Assembly (NCBI GenBank): GCA_036574075.1 | Contig: JAINCN010000044.1 | Coordinates: forward strand, 1 to 38,722 | DNA: 38,722 nucleotides | Direction of reading: 5' to 3' | Source of the DNA: Deltaproteobacteria bacterium | Lineage (GTDB): Bacteria > Desulfobacterota > Dissulfuribacteria > Dissulfuribacterales > UBA5754 | Shown here: in pieces, positions 28,209 through 36,730 of the stretch | Layout of the letters: every line of letters begins with the position of its first letter | Numbering within the stretch: position 1 is the stretch's first letter | Notes under the pieces: generated by a model | Seen by the model: only the letters and a program-made list of their open reading frames with translations | Databases searched by the model: none | Told to the model about the DNA's origin: nothing | Translations under genes and position numbers: made by a program

Positions 28209-29099
28209 TCAGGCCCCTCGGGGCTTTATTTTGGGGAGCTGTTGAGGTTGCTTCCTGGCCTTTCGGATACGCTTCACTTCCCTTTCGAGGACCTCCTTTT
28301 TGATGGAGAGGACAGGTGTCTCAGCCCCGAATACGGCCGATTTCAGGTATTCAAACCCGAAGGTCATGAGTTCGGCGTCGTCTTCGAGGATCTTTTTGAG
28401 GGTCTCCTCCTGGACATCGTAGGTGTCGAGGAATCGACTTTCAAAGACGTAGCTCCTGAACTTCTCCATGTTGGTCGTGACCATGAAGAAGAGTGCCCGT
28501 GCTTTCTCCGGCATCTCCGTGTGTTCCCCGAAAGACTTTTTCCGCAAGATGAGTTCCATCCATCCTCGATTCATGGAATCATAAAGGTCGGCCTCCTGGT
28601 CGGCCCTCCAGCCGTCCACGGTCCACACGGTCTGCTCATCGAATCCCTTGCAGTGATCTTCCTTGACGAGGAAGAAGAACTCCTCTTCCTCGCCGCCCTT
28701 TTTTTCCTTCTGGATGAGGCTTGCCATCCCGATGGGATAGTACCTGCAGCAGACGGGGCGGTCTGTGTAGATCCGACAGCCCTCGGCACTCACGAACGGG
28801 CAACGTCCGTCTTCTTCCTCCAGCATCTTGAGGCGGACGACGGGAACCCGGGCCTCGGCGAGCATCTCCGCTTGGGTGTAAAGGGCGAGAAAGAGGTCGG
28901 AGGTGAGGCCGAGCCGTCGCTTTATACGAATGATGTCGTAGGGAGTCAGGATGATGTCCATGTTCCGGCAGCATCTTGTAAAACACGGGACACCTGGATG
29001 ACAGCGGAACTGGAAGGTGCTTTTTCGTTCAAGCTGGACCGGCTGGATGACGCGGGAGAGCGCCTCGTCGGCCTTTTTTCTCGTATCGATAATGGACAT
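28209..29099 (-). CDS. YkgJ-type cysteine-cluster protein
   Basis: A 296-residue cytosolic protein with a Cys-rich N-terminal half. CHPGVPCFTRCC (about 33-44) and GRCPFVSAEGC...RPVCCRYYP (about 97-122) are the CxxxxC/CC pattern of the UPF0153/YkgJ zinc-or-iron cluster family. The C-terminal half is charged, helical and not recognised. The function is unknown. It stands alone between the transporter and mobA, 48 bp from mobA on the same strand. Confidence 0.8.
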   Translation of the reverse strand: MSIIDTRKKADEALSRVIQPVQLERKSTFQFRCHPGVPCFTRCCRNMDIILTPYDIIRIKRRLGLTSDLFLALYTQAEMLAEARVPVVRLKMLEEEDGRCPFVSAEGCRIYTDRPVCCRYYPIGMASLIQKEKKGGEEEEFFFLVKEDHCKGFDEQTVWTVDGWRADQEADLYDSMNRGWMELILRKKSFGEHTEMPEKARALFFMVTTNMEKFRSYVFESRFLDTYDVQEETLKKILEDDAELMTFGFEYLKSAVFGAETPVLSIKKEVLEREVKRIRKARKQPQQLPKIKPRGA

Positions 29100-29146
29100 G
29101 GGAGATACTGGAAATTTTTCGCAGTTTTGGTGATGTTAGTCCATGT

Positions 29147-29779
29147 TCACACATTCGGCAACACATCTCCCTCGGCCTTTTTTCGCAGGGATTCCAGTTC
29201 CTGCCACGTATTGGCGTTCGCAAGAAAGGAAAGATCGGGAGAATAGAGAGAGAGTTCCGATTCCGAAACGGGTCTGAGGGGGACGGACTGCAGGAGTTCC
29301 CGAACGCTTCGAATCCCTCGATCGAGGGCGAGTACAATTACAGGTGCAAGGGATACGTGATAGATGGCATGGAGGGGCTCGATCCCCCTCGACGTGACGG
29401 GCAGGACGACGGGTGCCCACGTGGTGATCCTCCACATGTGATCCATGACCTCGGGGAGAATGCACGGCATGTCGCAGCCGAGGACGAAGACGCGGTTTGC
29501 CGGGGCGATCTCAAGGGCGGCCAGGATGCCAGAAAGCGGGCCTTTCCCAGGATGGGTGTCATGTATGATGATTGCGGGGAGATCCGTATAGGCGCACGAG
29601 TCGTTTGTCACGATGTACACGGCCTCTGATACCCGCCATGCCGTATTTACGATATGGGCGATGACGGATCGCTGCCCCCATGGGGCAAGGGCCTTGTTCG
29701 AACCGAAACGGGAACTTTTCCCCCCGGCCAAAACGGCAGTTATGCGGATCTCATCGGAATGTGCGTGCTTTTTTTTCAT
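29147..29779 (-). CDS. mobA: Molybdenum cofactor guanylyltransferase
   Basis: Attaches GMP to molybdopterin to make the bis-MGD cofactor of many molybdenum/tungsten oxidoreductases. It has 210 residues. The nucleotide-binding start AVLAGGKSSRFGSNKAL (about 15-31) and VLGCDMPCILPEV (about 98-110) are diagnostic; GIEPLHAIYH follows. Cofactor for enzymes such as formate dehydrogenase is inferred. It diverges from the apr promoter; no other molybdenum-cofactor gene is adjacent. Confidence 0.92.
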   Translation of the reverse strand: MKKKHAHSDEIRITAVLAGGKSSRFGSNKALAPWGQRSVIAHIVNTAWRVSEAVYIVTNDSCAYTDLPAIIIHDTHPGKGPLSGILAALEIAPANRVFVLGCDMPCILPEVMDHMWRITTWAPVVLPVTSRGIEPLHAIYHVSLAPVIVLALDRGIRSVRELLQSVPLRPVSESELSLYSPDLSFLANANTWQELESLRKKAEGDVLPNV

Positions 29780-29868
29780 GATATTCGAAAAGTGCGGAAA
29801 GGTACGGAAAGATCAGGCATCCTGGGTGGGCAAGGCGGGAAATCGGACCCAAAAAAGTAGATCCTCTC
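29780..29868. other. Non-coding DNA between mobA and the apr promoter
   Basis: I see no gene or clear site in this stretch apart from the presumed mobA leader on the minus strand. Confidence 0.4.
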
Positions 29869-29897
29869 TTGACAACTTTCCCCAGAGTTTTTATAAA
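29869..29897 (+). promoter_or_regulatory. Near-consensus sigma70 promoter for the apr locus
   Basis: TTGACA (29869-29874) and TATAAA (29892-29897) are separated by exactly 17 bp, six of six and five of six matches. It points to aprBA and would give a leader of about 570 bases that contains the decayed sat. It is the strongest promoter-like sequence seen in the window. Confidence 0.75.
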
Positions 29898-30050
29898 TCC
29901 GGGACTGAGTGAGCATTCAGTTTTATCCGGGGTTCTGACATCTTGGGGCGCCCAGGGTTTAGGAATTTTCTTCTACGGTTTCGATCCTCTCACCTTGCTG
30001 CATCCACGCTGTCATTGTTTCAAAAATACCTGAAAGGAGCGAAAAGGGCT

Positions 30051-30221
30051 ATGGCACTGGTCAAACCACATGGTTCTAAAGAACCTTCTTGCCTCTTCTC
30101 CTTACGGGCGTTGCCCGTGACGACGAGGCCAAGCGCGCTGAGAAGAAGATGAAGCGCGTGAGGACCCGGTGACGTGCTCAAGCTCGGGATGGGGGCCTTT
30201 ACCCCTCTAAATGGTTTCATG
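30051..30221 (+). pseudogene. sat: Decayed bacterial-type sat (5' remnant) upstream of aprB
   Basis: An ATG at 30051, with an AAAGGAG site a little upstream, opens MALVKPHGSKE, the start of bacterial dissimilatory Sat (compare M-KLVxPHGGK). A frame change near 30086 continues as LPLLLTGVARDDEAKRAEKK then MKRVRTR and a stop. A second change at about 30168 restores GDVLKLGMGAFTPLNGFM, which matches the conserved GxIxMLGIGGFTPLxGFM block. Homology then fades; the catalytic QTRNPxH and GRDHAG regions are gone. It is therefore a non-functional relic of a different sat type from the intact gene at 17756, in the ancestral sat-aprBA position. Confidence 0.85.
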
Positions 30222-30474
30222 GTGAAGGCAGCACCTACCCCAAGGCAAGGAAGACAGGATCGTCGTGAGGAGCACCAAGTTCAGGAGGCCCATGTGTGAG
30301 GGTGGCGATGTGCCCACAGCCAGAATCTGACGGAGAAGGTCACCATCAAAAAGGGTGCCTTCGAGGATCTGCCGAAGTAGAGGAAAAGGTTGTTCTGGCG
30401 GGGTCGTGACGAGTGCGGCCCCGATACACGTCAAAAACGGGATTACACCCGAAATCAAAAAAGGAGGTAAAACG
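30222..30474. other. Unexplained DNA between the sat relic and aprB
   Basis: No gene is recognised. Short protein-like runs occur in changing frames (for example EDRIVVRSTKFRRPMC from about 30249, LTEKVTIKKGAFEDLPK from about 30328), suggesting further decayed coding DNA, but I cannot match them. It ends with the AAGGAGG ribosome site of aprB. Confidence 0.4.
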
Positions 30475-30912
30475 ATGCCAAGCTTTGTCAACCCCGAAAA
30501 GTGTGACGGTTGCAAGGGCGGTGAGAAGACAGCGTGCATGTACATCTGCCCCAACGACCTCATGGTTCTCAATCCCGACACCATGAGGGCCTACAACCAG
30601 GAGCCGGATCAGTGCTGGGAGTGTTATTCCTGCGTGAAGATCTGTCCCCAGGGCGCCATCGAGGTCCGTCATTATGCCGACATCGCCCCCATGGGAGGTT
30701 ATGTCCAGCCCATGCGTGGAACCGATTCCATCATGTGGACCGTCAAGTTCCGTAATGGCAACATGAAGAGGTTCAAGTTCCCCATTCGGACAACTCCTGA
30801 AGGCTCCATCAAGGCTTATGCGGGAAAGCCTACTGGCGGAAACCTGGATGACGGGCTGCTCTTCACCGAGTCTCCCGGGCGTGCCAACTGCAAGCCTTCT
30901 GACTTCAGCTAA
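30475..30912 (+). CDS. aprB: Adenylylsulfate reductase, beta subunit
   Basis: Ferredoxin-like subunit carrying two 4Fe-4S clusters that pass electrons to the FAD of AprA. The start at 30475 (MPSFVNPEKC) follows AAGGAGG; the open frame upstream is not coding. It has 145 residues. The cluster motifs are CDGCKGGEKTACMYICP (about 10-26) and CWECYSCVKICP (about 47-58). The C-terminal tail (TPEGSIKAYAGKP...DDGLLF) that wraps around AprA is present. It is followed 59 bp later by aprA. Confidence 0.98.
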   Translation: MPSFVNPEKCDGCKGGEKTACMYICPNDLMVLNPDTMRAYNQEPDQCWECYSCVKICPQGAIEVRHYADIAPMGGYVQPMRGTDSIMWTVKFRNGNMKRFKFPIRTTPEGSIKAYAGKPTGGNLDDGLLFTESPGRANCKPSDFS

Positions 30913-30971
30913 GTCGCTCATTGTAACAAACTGGAAAAACACACAAAAATATATCCAAGGAGGAATATACA

Positions 30972-32978
30972 ATGGCACTTCCGAACAAGCCAAATTGGGA
31001 ACTGCTTGCCGAGCCGGATCTGTCCAAGGTCCCTGTTCAGGAGTTTGAATACGACGCCCTGATCGTGGGTGGTGGTATGGCCGCCTGCGGTGCCGCCTAT
31101 GAGATCGGTCGCTGGATGCCCGCCGGCTCCAAGGTGTGTCTCGTAGATAAGGCCGCTCTCGAGCGTTCCGGCGCTGTTGCCCAGGGTCTTTCGGCCATCA
31201 ACACCTACATCGGCGAGAACACCCCTGCCGATTACGTCCGCATGGTCCGCAACGACCTCATGGGCATCGTCCGCGAGGACCTCATCTTTGACCTCGGCCG
31301 TCACGTGGACGATTCCGTCCATCTTTTTGAGGAGTGGGGCCTTCCCATCTGGAAGAAGCACGGAACCGATCAGAGCAAGAAGCTTGTCGAGGGCGGCGAG
31401 CCCGTCCGCACCGGTAAGTGGCAGATCATGATCAATGGCGAGTCCTACAAGTGCATCGTGGCTGAGGCCGCCAAGGCCGCGCTCGCCGAGATGGGCTACG
31501 ACCTCCATGAGAGGGTCTTTATAGTCAAGCTCCTTCTTGACGCCAACAAGCCCAATACCATCGCTGGCGCCGTTGGATTCAGTGTCCGCGAGAACAAGAT
31601 CTGCATCTACAAGGCAAAGGCCATCATGGTAGCATGCGGCGGTGCAGTCAACATCTTCCGCCCCCGCTCGACCGACGAAGGAAAGGGCCGTGCCTGGTAT
31701 CCTGTCTGGAACGCCGGATCCACCTACGCCATGTGCATGCAGGTGGGCGCCGAGATGACCATGATGGAGAACCGTTTCACCCCGTCCCGCTTCAAGGATG
31801 GCTACGGCCCGGTTGGCGCGTGGTTCCTTCTCTTCAAGGCCACGGTTACTAACGGTAAGGGTGAGCATTACTTAAAGAGCGATGCCGCCAAGGCAGAGCT
31901 ACAGAAGTACGCCCCCTACGGCTTGGCTCCGGTTATTCCAACCTGTCTCCGGAACCATCTCATGCTTTTTGAGATGAAGGAAGGCCGTGGTCCTGTCTAT
32001 ATGGATACCGCCGCCGCCCTGAAGTCCTTCATGGATGCCAAGAAGGCCGAGGGCATGGGCGATAAGGAACTCAAGAAGTACTGGAAGGAGCTCGAGAGTG
32101 AGGCATGGGAGGACTTCCTTGACATGTCCGTGGGTCAGGCCGGCCTCTGGGCCTCCATGAACATCGAGCCTGAGAATGTGGGCTCTGAGATCATGCCCAC
32201 CGAGCCCTACATGCTCGGCTCCCACTCCGGTTGCTGTGGCATCTGGGTCTCTGGTCCGGATGAGGACTGGGTCCCAGATGACTACAAGATCAAGGCCGAC
32301 AATGGCAAGGTCTATAACCGCATGACCACGGTCAACGGCCTCTTTACCGCTGGTGACGGCGTAGGTGCCTCTGGGCACAAGTTCTCATCCGGATCCCATG
32401 CAGAAGGCCGTATAGCTGCCAAGGCCATGGCCCGCTACGTGCGTGACCATGCGGACTTCAAGCCCACGCTCAAGCAGTCCGCCGACGAGCTCAAGGCCGA
32501 GATATACAAGCCGGTTGTTACGTATTATGCGAACTACCAGAAGACCACGCACGAGATGGTCAACCCCAACTACATCAAGCCTCGCCATCTTTCCGAGCGT
32601 ATGATGAAGTACACTGACGAGTACGGAGCAGGATGGTCTCCGTACTACATGACCAACGGGAAGCTTCTCGAGATTGTCATGAGGCACCTTCAGTGGATGC
32701 GTGAAGACTCTGAGAAGCTTGCAGCCGCTGGACTTCACGAGCTTCTCAGGGCGTGGGAAAACTACCACAGGATCTGGACGGTCGAGTCTCACCTCCGCCA
32801 TATCCAGTTCCGCGAAGAGACCCGGTATCCTGGATTCTACTATCGCGGTGACTTCCCCAAGGCCGATACAAGGCCCATGGAAGAGGGTGGATGGTTCTGC
32901 TTTGTGAACTCGAAGTACGATCCTGAAAAGGGTGAGTGGTCCGTCTTCAAGAGGAAGCTCCATAAGATTATTCCGTAA
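30972..32978 (+). CDS. aprA: Adenylylsulfate reductase, alpha subunit
   Basis: FAD subunit of APS reductase; catalyses APS + 2e- to sulfite + AMP in the cytoplasm, and the reverse in sulfur oxidation or disproportionation. The 668-residue length is full. Near the N-terminus DALIVGGGMAACGAAYEIG (about 27-45) is the FAD-binding fold. Further on are SGAVAQGLSAINTYIGENTP (about 66-85), GSHSGCCGIWVSGPDEDW, and TTVNGLFTAGDGVGASGHKF, which are characteristic of AprA. A GGAGG site precedes the ATG. It has the common aprBA order; a terminator follows. Direction of flux cannot be read from sequence. Confidence 0.98.
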   Translation: MALPNKPNWELLAEPDLSKVPVQEFEYDALIVGGGMAACGAAYEIGRWMPAGSKVCLVDKAALERSGAVAQGLSAINTYIGENTPADYVRMVRNDLMGIVREDLIFDLGRHVDDSVHLFEEWGLPIWKKHGTDQSKKLVEGGEPVRTGKWQIMINGESYKCIVAEAAKAALAEMGYDLHERVFIVKLLLDANKPNTIAGAVGFSVRENKICIYKAKAIMVACGGAVNIFRPRSTDEGKGRAWYPVWNAGSTYAMCMQVGAEMTMMENRFTPSRFKDGYGPVGAWFLLFKATVTNGKGEHYLKSDAAKAELQKYAPYGLAPVIPTCLRNHLMLFEMKEGRGPVYMDTAAALKSFMDAKKAEGMGDKELKKYWKELESEAWEDFLDMSVGQAGLWASMNIEPENVGSEIMPTEPYMLGSHSGCCGIWVSGPDEDWVPDDYKIKADNGKVYNRMTTVNGLFTAGDGVGASGHKFSSGSHAEGRIAAKAMARYVRDHADFKPTLKQSADELKAEIYKPVVTYYANYQKTTHEMVNPNYIKPRHLSERMMKYTDEYGAGWSPYYMTNGKLLEIVMRHLQWMREDSEKLAAAGLHELLRAWENYHRIWTVESHLRHIQFREETRYPGFYYRGDFPKADTRPMEEGGWFCFVNSKYDPEKGEWSVFKRKLHKIIP

Positions 32979-33016
32979 GGATTGGGGTTGAATCCTTGCG
33001 AAATCTGTAATAAATG

Positions 33017-33053
33017 AGGTGCCAGGCGCTTAAAGGGCGCCTGGCACCTTTTT
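33017..33053 (+). terminator. Rho-independent terminator after aprA
   Basis: AGGTGCCAGGCGC (33017-33029) pairs perfectly with GCGCCTGGCACCT (33037-33049) around a seven-base loop, followed by a T-run. It separates aprBA from qmoABC in transcription, at least in part. Confidence 0.92.
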
Positions 33054-33161
33054 GATATCCCCTGGAGGCAGCGTTCCGCGGGCTCTCTGTGTAAGCAGGT
33101 AGGCCGCGGGCCACTGGACGGGTGGTCGATAAAAATTTTTTAACGGAAAAGGAGCGGGCAG

Positions 33162-34409
33162 ATGAGTAACAGCATCCTTGTCATAGGTGGCGGTTTTAGC
33201 GGCCTTACTGCGGCCGTTGAAGCAGCCGAAATGGGCTACGATGTCTACATCGTCGAAAAGGAGCCATATTTGGGGGGAAGGGTGGCGCAGTTGAACAAAT
33301 ATTTCCCCAAGATGTGTCCTCCCACATGCGGACTCGAGATAAATTTCAAGCGGATCAAGACGAATCCCCGCATCACCTTTTATAGCCTGTCCACCGTCGA
33401 GTCAGTGACGGGATCCGCTGGCAATTTCTCCGTCAGGCTGAAGGTGAACCCCAGGTACACCACCCCTCAGGCGACAAACTGCAAGCCCGGAGTCGATGTC
33501 GCTACGAGTGAGTTTCCCAATGATTTCAACTTCGGCCTCAACACGCGCAAGGGGATCTACATGCCCCATCCCATGGCCTTCCCGAATCAGTGCGTGGTTG
33601 ATGCACGGGTGGCAGGCACTGATGAAGGCAAGAAGATCCAGCAGGCCATGCCTGCAGGACATGTGGATCTAACTCAGACGGCCGAGACCGTGGAGCTTAC
33701 GGTTGGGTCCATTATCGTTGCAACCGGGTGGAGGCCCTATGACGCCACGAAATTGGATCGCCTCGCCTTTGGGAAATTCCCCAACATCGTTACGAACATG
33801 ATGGTGGAAAGGATGGCCTCGCCATCCGGTCCCACAGGTGGGAAGATCGTCAGGCAGTCCGACAAGGCCGAGCCGAAAACAGTTGGCTTTGTGCAGTGTG
33901 CCGGTTCTCGCGACAAGGACCACCTTCCCTTTTGTTCCTATATCTGCTGTAATGCCACATTGAAGCAGACTCTGTATCTGAGGGAACAGAATCCTGATAC
34001 GGAAATATATGTATTTTACATCGATATTCGTTCGCCTGGCCGCAAATATGAAAATTTTTACGCCAAGGTAAAGTCCGATCCCAAGGTACATTTCATCAAG
34101 GGAAAGGTAGCCGAGGTAAAGCCCGGGCAGGGCACAGATAATGTCATCCTTGTCGCTGAGAATACTATCGGAGGAGGCAAGATCGAGCAGGAGGTAGAGC
34201 TTGCAGTCCTTGCCACCGGTATGCAGCCGACCGGTGCCATCGAACCTATTGCTGGCATAGAGTATGATTCAGACGGCTTTGTCGTCCCAAGGGAGGGTAT
34301 CATCCCCTGTGGATGCGCCAAGAGACCTATTGATGTTGTTTCATCCGCACAAAGCGCAACTGCAGCAGCCCTGAAGGCTGTGCAGACAATTGTCAGGAGG
34401 GCAGGCTAA
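33162..34409 (+). CDS. qmoA: Qmo complex subunit A (HdrA-like FAD protein)
   Basis: QmoABC is the membrane-bound quinone-interacting oxidoreductase that exchanges electrons with APS reductase. QmoA is a soluble FAD flavoprotein related to HdrA of 415 residues. The dinucleotide fold ILVIGGGFSGLTAAVEAAEMG lies at about 5-25. KMCPPTCGLEINF (about 51-63) is a Cys motif near the flavin. VGFVQCAGSRDKDHLPFCSYICC (about 246-268) is the HdrA-type cysteine region, and the C-terminus holds VLATGMQP. An AAGGAG site precedes the start. Its stop overlaps the qmoB start (TAATG). Confidence 0.96.
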   Translation: MSNSILVIGGGFSGLTAAVEAAEMGYDVYIVEKEPYLGGRVAQLNKYFPKMCPPTCGLEINFKRIKTNPRITFYSLSTVESVTGSAGNFSVRLKVNPRYTTPQATNCKPGVDVATSEFPNDFNFGLNTRKGIYMPHPMAFPNQCVVDARVAGTDEGKKIQQAMPAGHVDLTQTAETVELTVGSIIVATGWRPYDATKLDRLAFGKFPNIVTNMMVERMASPSGPTGGKIVRQSDKAEPKTVGFVQCAGSRDKDHLPFCSYICCNATLKQTLYLREQNPDTEIYVFYIDIRSPGRKYENFYAKVKSDPKVHFIKGKVAEVKPGQGTDNVILVAENTIGGGKIEQEVELAVLATGMQPTGAIEPIAGIEYDSDGFVVPREGIIPCGCAKRPIDVVSSAQSATAAALKAVQTIVRRAG

Positions 34410-36718
34410 TGTCACGAAAGATTGGTGTTTATATCTATACAGGTGACGGGATCGGTGAGGCTCTTGATGTAGAGAAGCTTACCGAAGTGGCGACTGAGTC
34501 GGGCGCTGCCGTAGTGCGAACGCACGCGGATCTCTATTCACCCGACGGTGTTGCCATGGTGAAACAGGATATTGAAGGCGAGGGTGTCAATGCGATCGTT
34601 CTTGCTGGAATATCCCCTCGTTATGAATACAAGACGTTCGACTTTCCCGGTGTCATCCTGGAAAAGACGAGCCTGCGCGAGCTTGTTGTCTGGAGCCATC
34701 CTGTTGCCGGTGATGACGAAAAGGCGAAGGAGCATGTCCAGGAACTGGCCGAAGACTATATACGCATGTCCGTTACTAAATGCAAAAAGGCGCAGCTTCC
34801 TACTCCAGACAAGATGGAGGCTCCGAGTAAGCGGATTCTTGTTATAGGGGGTGGCATCACCGGCCTTACTGCGGCACTTGAGGCAGCTGAGGCAGGCTTC
34901 GAGGCCACCATTGTTGAAAGGGAGGGGGAACTGGGTGGCTATGCTGCAAAGCTCCGCAAGCAATTTCCCGTAGGGCCTACCTATTCCGAGCTAGTTTCTC
35001 CAATGGTGCAGGATCTCATCTCGAAGGTAAAGTCCAACTCTAAAATTCAAGTACTTACGTCCACCGAAATAGCTCGTATCAGCGGTGTCCCCGGTCGATA
35101 CCGTGTATCCATGAAACCTACAGGTACCAAAAGCGAGTGGGATGCCCCAGTTCCCCTTACGCCTGAGGAAAAACTCGACGCGTCAGGAAACGAACTCTCT
35201 GCAGAGGACCAGAAAAAGGTCTATGCGGCAAAGAACGAAGGCCGAAAGGATTACATGATCGAGAATACGGATGCCGAGATCTTTGGCGCTGTGATCGTCG
35301 CAGCTGGCTGGAAACCTTATATCCCCCGGGATGGCGAGTTTGCCCATCTTGGATGGGGAAATCCCAACGTTTTAACGAACCACCAGTTCGAGGAGATAGC
35401 GAAAAAGGGAAAGATCGTACGCCCATCAGATGGCAAGGAGGTGAAGTCCGTTGCCTTCATTCAGAGCCCTGGGGCCACGGAAGACGACGCAGACTTTCCC
35501 TATGCATCTGCGGTTACGAGCATGGTATCTCTGAAGCAGGCCAAATATCTTAGGGAAGATCAGCCGGCTGATGGACGTGCATATGTGTTCTATCAACATA
35601 TGCGTACTCCAGGTCAATATGAGTATTTTTACAAGGGCCTTCAGGATGATGTGGGTATTTTCCTGACAAAAGGCGCTGTGACAGAGGTAAAGGATAACGG
35701 CCAGGGTGGTCTCTCCGTTACCGCGACGAAGACCATACTCGGAGAGGACGTCGTGGTGGACGTGGATCTCGTTGTCCTTGCCACTGGCATGGTCCCCACA
35801 ACAAGGGATGAGGCGGTGGTGAATCTTGCGTATCGTCAGGGGCCGGCCTTCCGCGACCTTGATCTCTTCGGCGGTTACTGCGATTCCAACTTCATCTGTT
35901 TCCCTTACGAAACACGGCGGACAGGTATCTACGCCGCTGGAGCCGTTCACCGTTCTATGAATATCGAGGAATCCATGGAGGATGCTGCTGGCGCAGTGCT
36001 CAAGGCCATCCAGTGCATAAAGGCCGCGGAGGAGGGCCATGCCGTTCATCCTCGAACATGGGATTTTGATTATCCTGATTTCTATTTCCAGAGGTGCACC
36101 CAATGCAAGCGCTGTACTGAGGAGTGTCCCTTCGGAGCCCTGGATGACGACGAGAAGGGTACCCCCAAGCCTAACCCAACGCGCTGCCGCAGATGCGGAA
36201 CATGCATGGGAGCGTGTCCTGAGCGAATCATCGGGTTCAAAGACTACAACATCGATGTTGTCGGATCCATGATCAAATCCGTCGAGGTCCCAGACGATGA
36301 CGAAGAAAAACTTCGCATGATCGTCTTTGCCTGTGAAAACGACGCATATCCGGCCTTGGACATGGCTGCAGCCAAAGGTCTTTCATGGTCGCCGCTGGTC
36401 CGTATCATTCCGGTCAGGTGCCTCGGATCGGTCAATGTGGCATGGATCAAGGACGCCATGTCAAGCGGTATGGACGGCGTCCTGCTTCTCGGCTGCAGGT
36501 TTGGCGATGACTACCAGTGCCACTTCGTCAAAGGCAGTGAATTGGCGAATCGTCGAATGGAAAACGCCGCTGAAACCTTGAAGTCTCTGGGCATGGAGCC
36601 GGAACGCGTCACTCTTGCCCAGGTGGCTATCGACGAGTATGATAAGGTTCCCGGCATTATAAATGAGTTCGTCGAAGGAATCCTTGGACTCGGACCAAAT
36701 CCGTTCAAGGGTTTCTAA
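34409..36718 (+). CDS. qmoB: Qmo complex subunit B (HdrA-like, MvhD-fused)
   Basis: A 769-residue flavo-iron-sulfur subunit. An N-terminal domain (about 1-140) precedes the FAD fold ILVIGGGITGLTAALEAAEAG (about 145-165). Further HdrA-like sequence is followed by two 4Fe-4S motifs: CTQCKRCTEECPFGALD and CRRCGTCMGACPERIIG (about 563-610). A C-terminal MvhD/HdrD-like domain (IVFACENDAYPA, GVLLLGCRFGDDYQCHF) takes electrons via further cysteines. The Cys motif near the flavin of QmoA (CPPTCG) is replaced here by a cysteine-free stretch, as usual for QmoB. It is coupled to qmoA. Confidence 0.96.
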   Translation: MSRKIGVYIYTGDGIGEALDVEKLTEVATESGAAVVRTHADLYSPDGVAMVKQDIEGEGVNAIVLAGISPRYEYKTFDFPGVILEKTSLRELVVWSHPVAGDDEKAKEHVQELAEDYIRMSVTKCKKAQLPTPDKMEAPSKRILVIGGGITGLTAALEAAEAGFEATIVEREGELGGYAAKLRKQFPVGPTYSELVSPMVQDLISKVKSNSKIQVLTSTEIARISGVPGRYRVSMKPTGTKSEWDAPVPLTPEEKLDASGNELSAEDQKKVYAAKNEGRKDYMIENTDAEIFGAVIVAAGWKPYIPRDGEFAHLGWGNPNVLTNHQFEEIAKKGKIVRPSDGKEVKSVAFIQSPGATEDDADFPYASAVTSMVSLKQAKYLREDQPADGRAYVFYQHMRTPGQYEYFYKGLQDDVGIFLTKGAVTEVKDNGQGGLSVTATKTILGEDVVVDVDLVVLATGMVPTTRDEAVVNLAYRQGPAFRDLDLFGGYCDSNFICFPYETRRTGIYAAGAVHRSMNIEESMEDAAGAVLKAIQCIKAAEEGHAVHPRTWDFDYPDFYFQRCTQCKRCTEECPFGALDDDEKGTPKPNPTRCRRCGTCMGACPERIIGFKDYNIDVVGSMIKSVEVPDDDEEKLRMIVFACENDAYPALDMAAAKGLSWSPLVRIIPVRCLGSVNVAWIKDAMSSGMDGVLLLGCRFGDDYQCHFVKGSELANRRMENAAETLKSLGMEPERVTLAQVAIDEYDKVPGIINEFVEGILGLGPNPFKGF

Positions 36719-36730
36719 GGGAGGAAAACC

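Noticed and set aside
28116-29246. 376-codon plus frame opposite the YkgJ-type gene
   Set aside because: The minus frame carries the conserved cysteine motifs; the plus frame has none.
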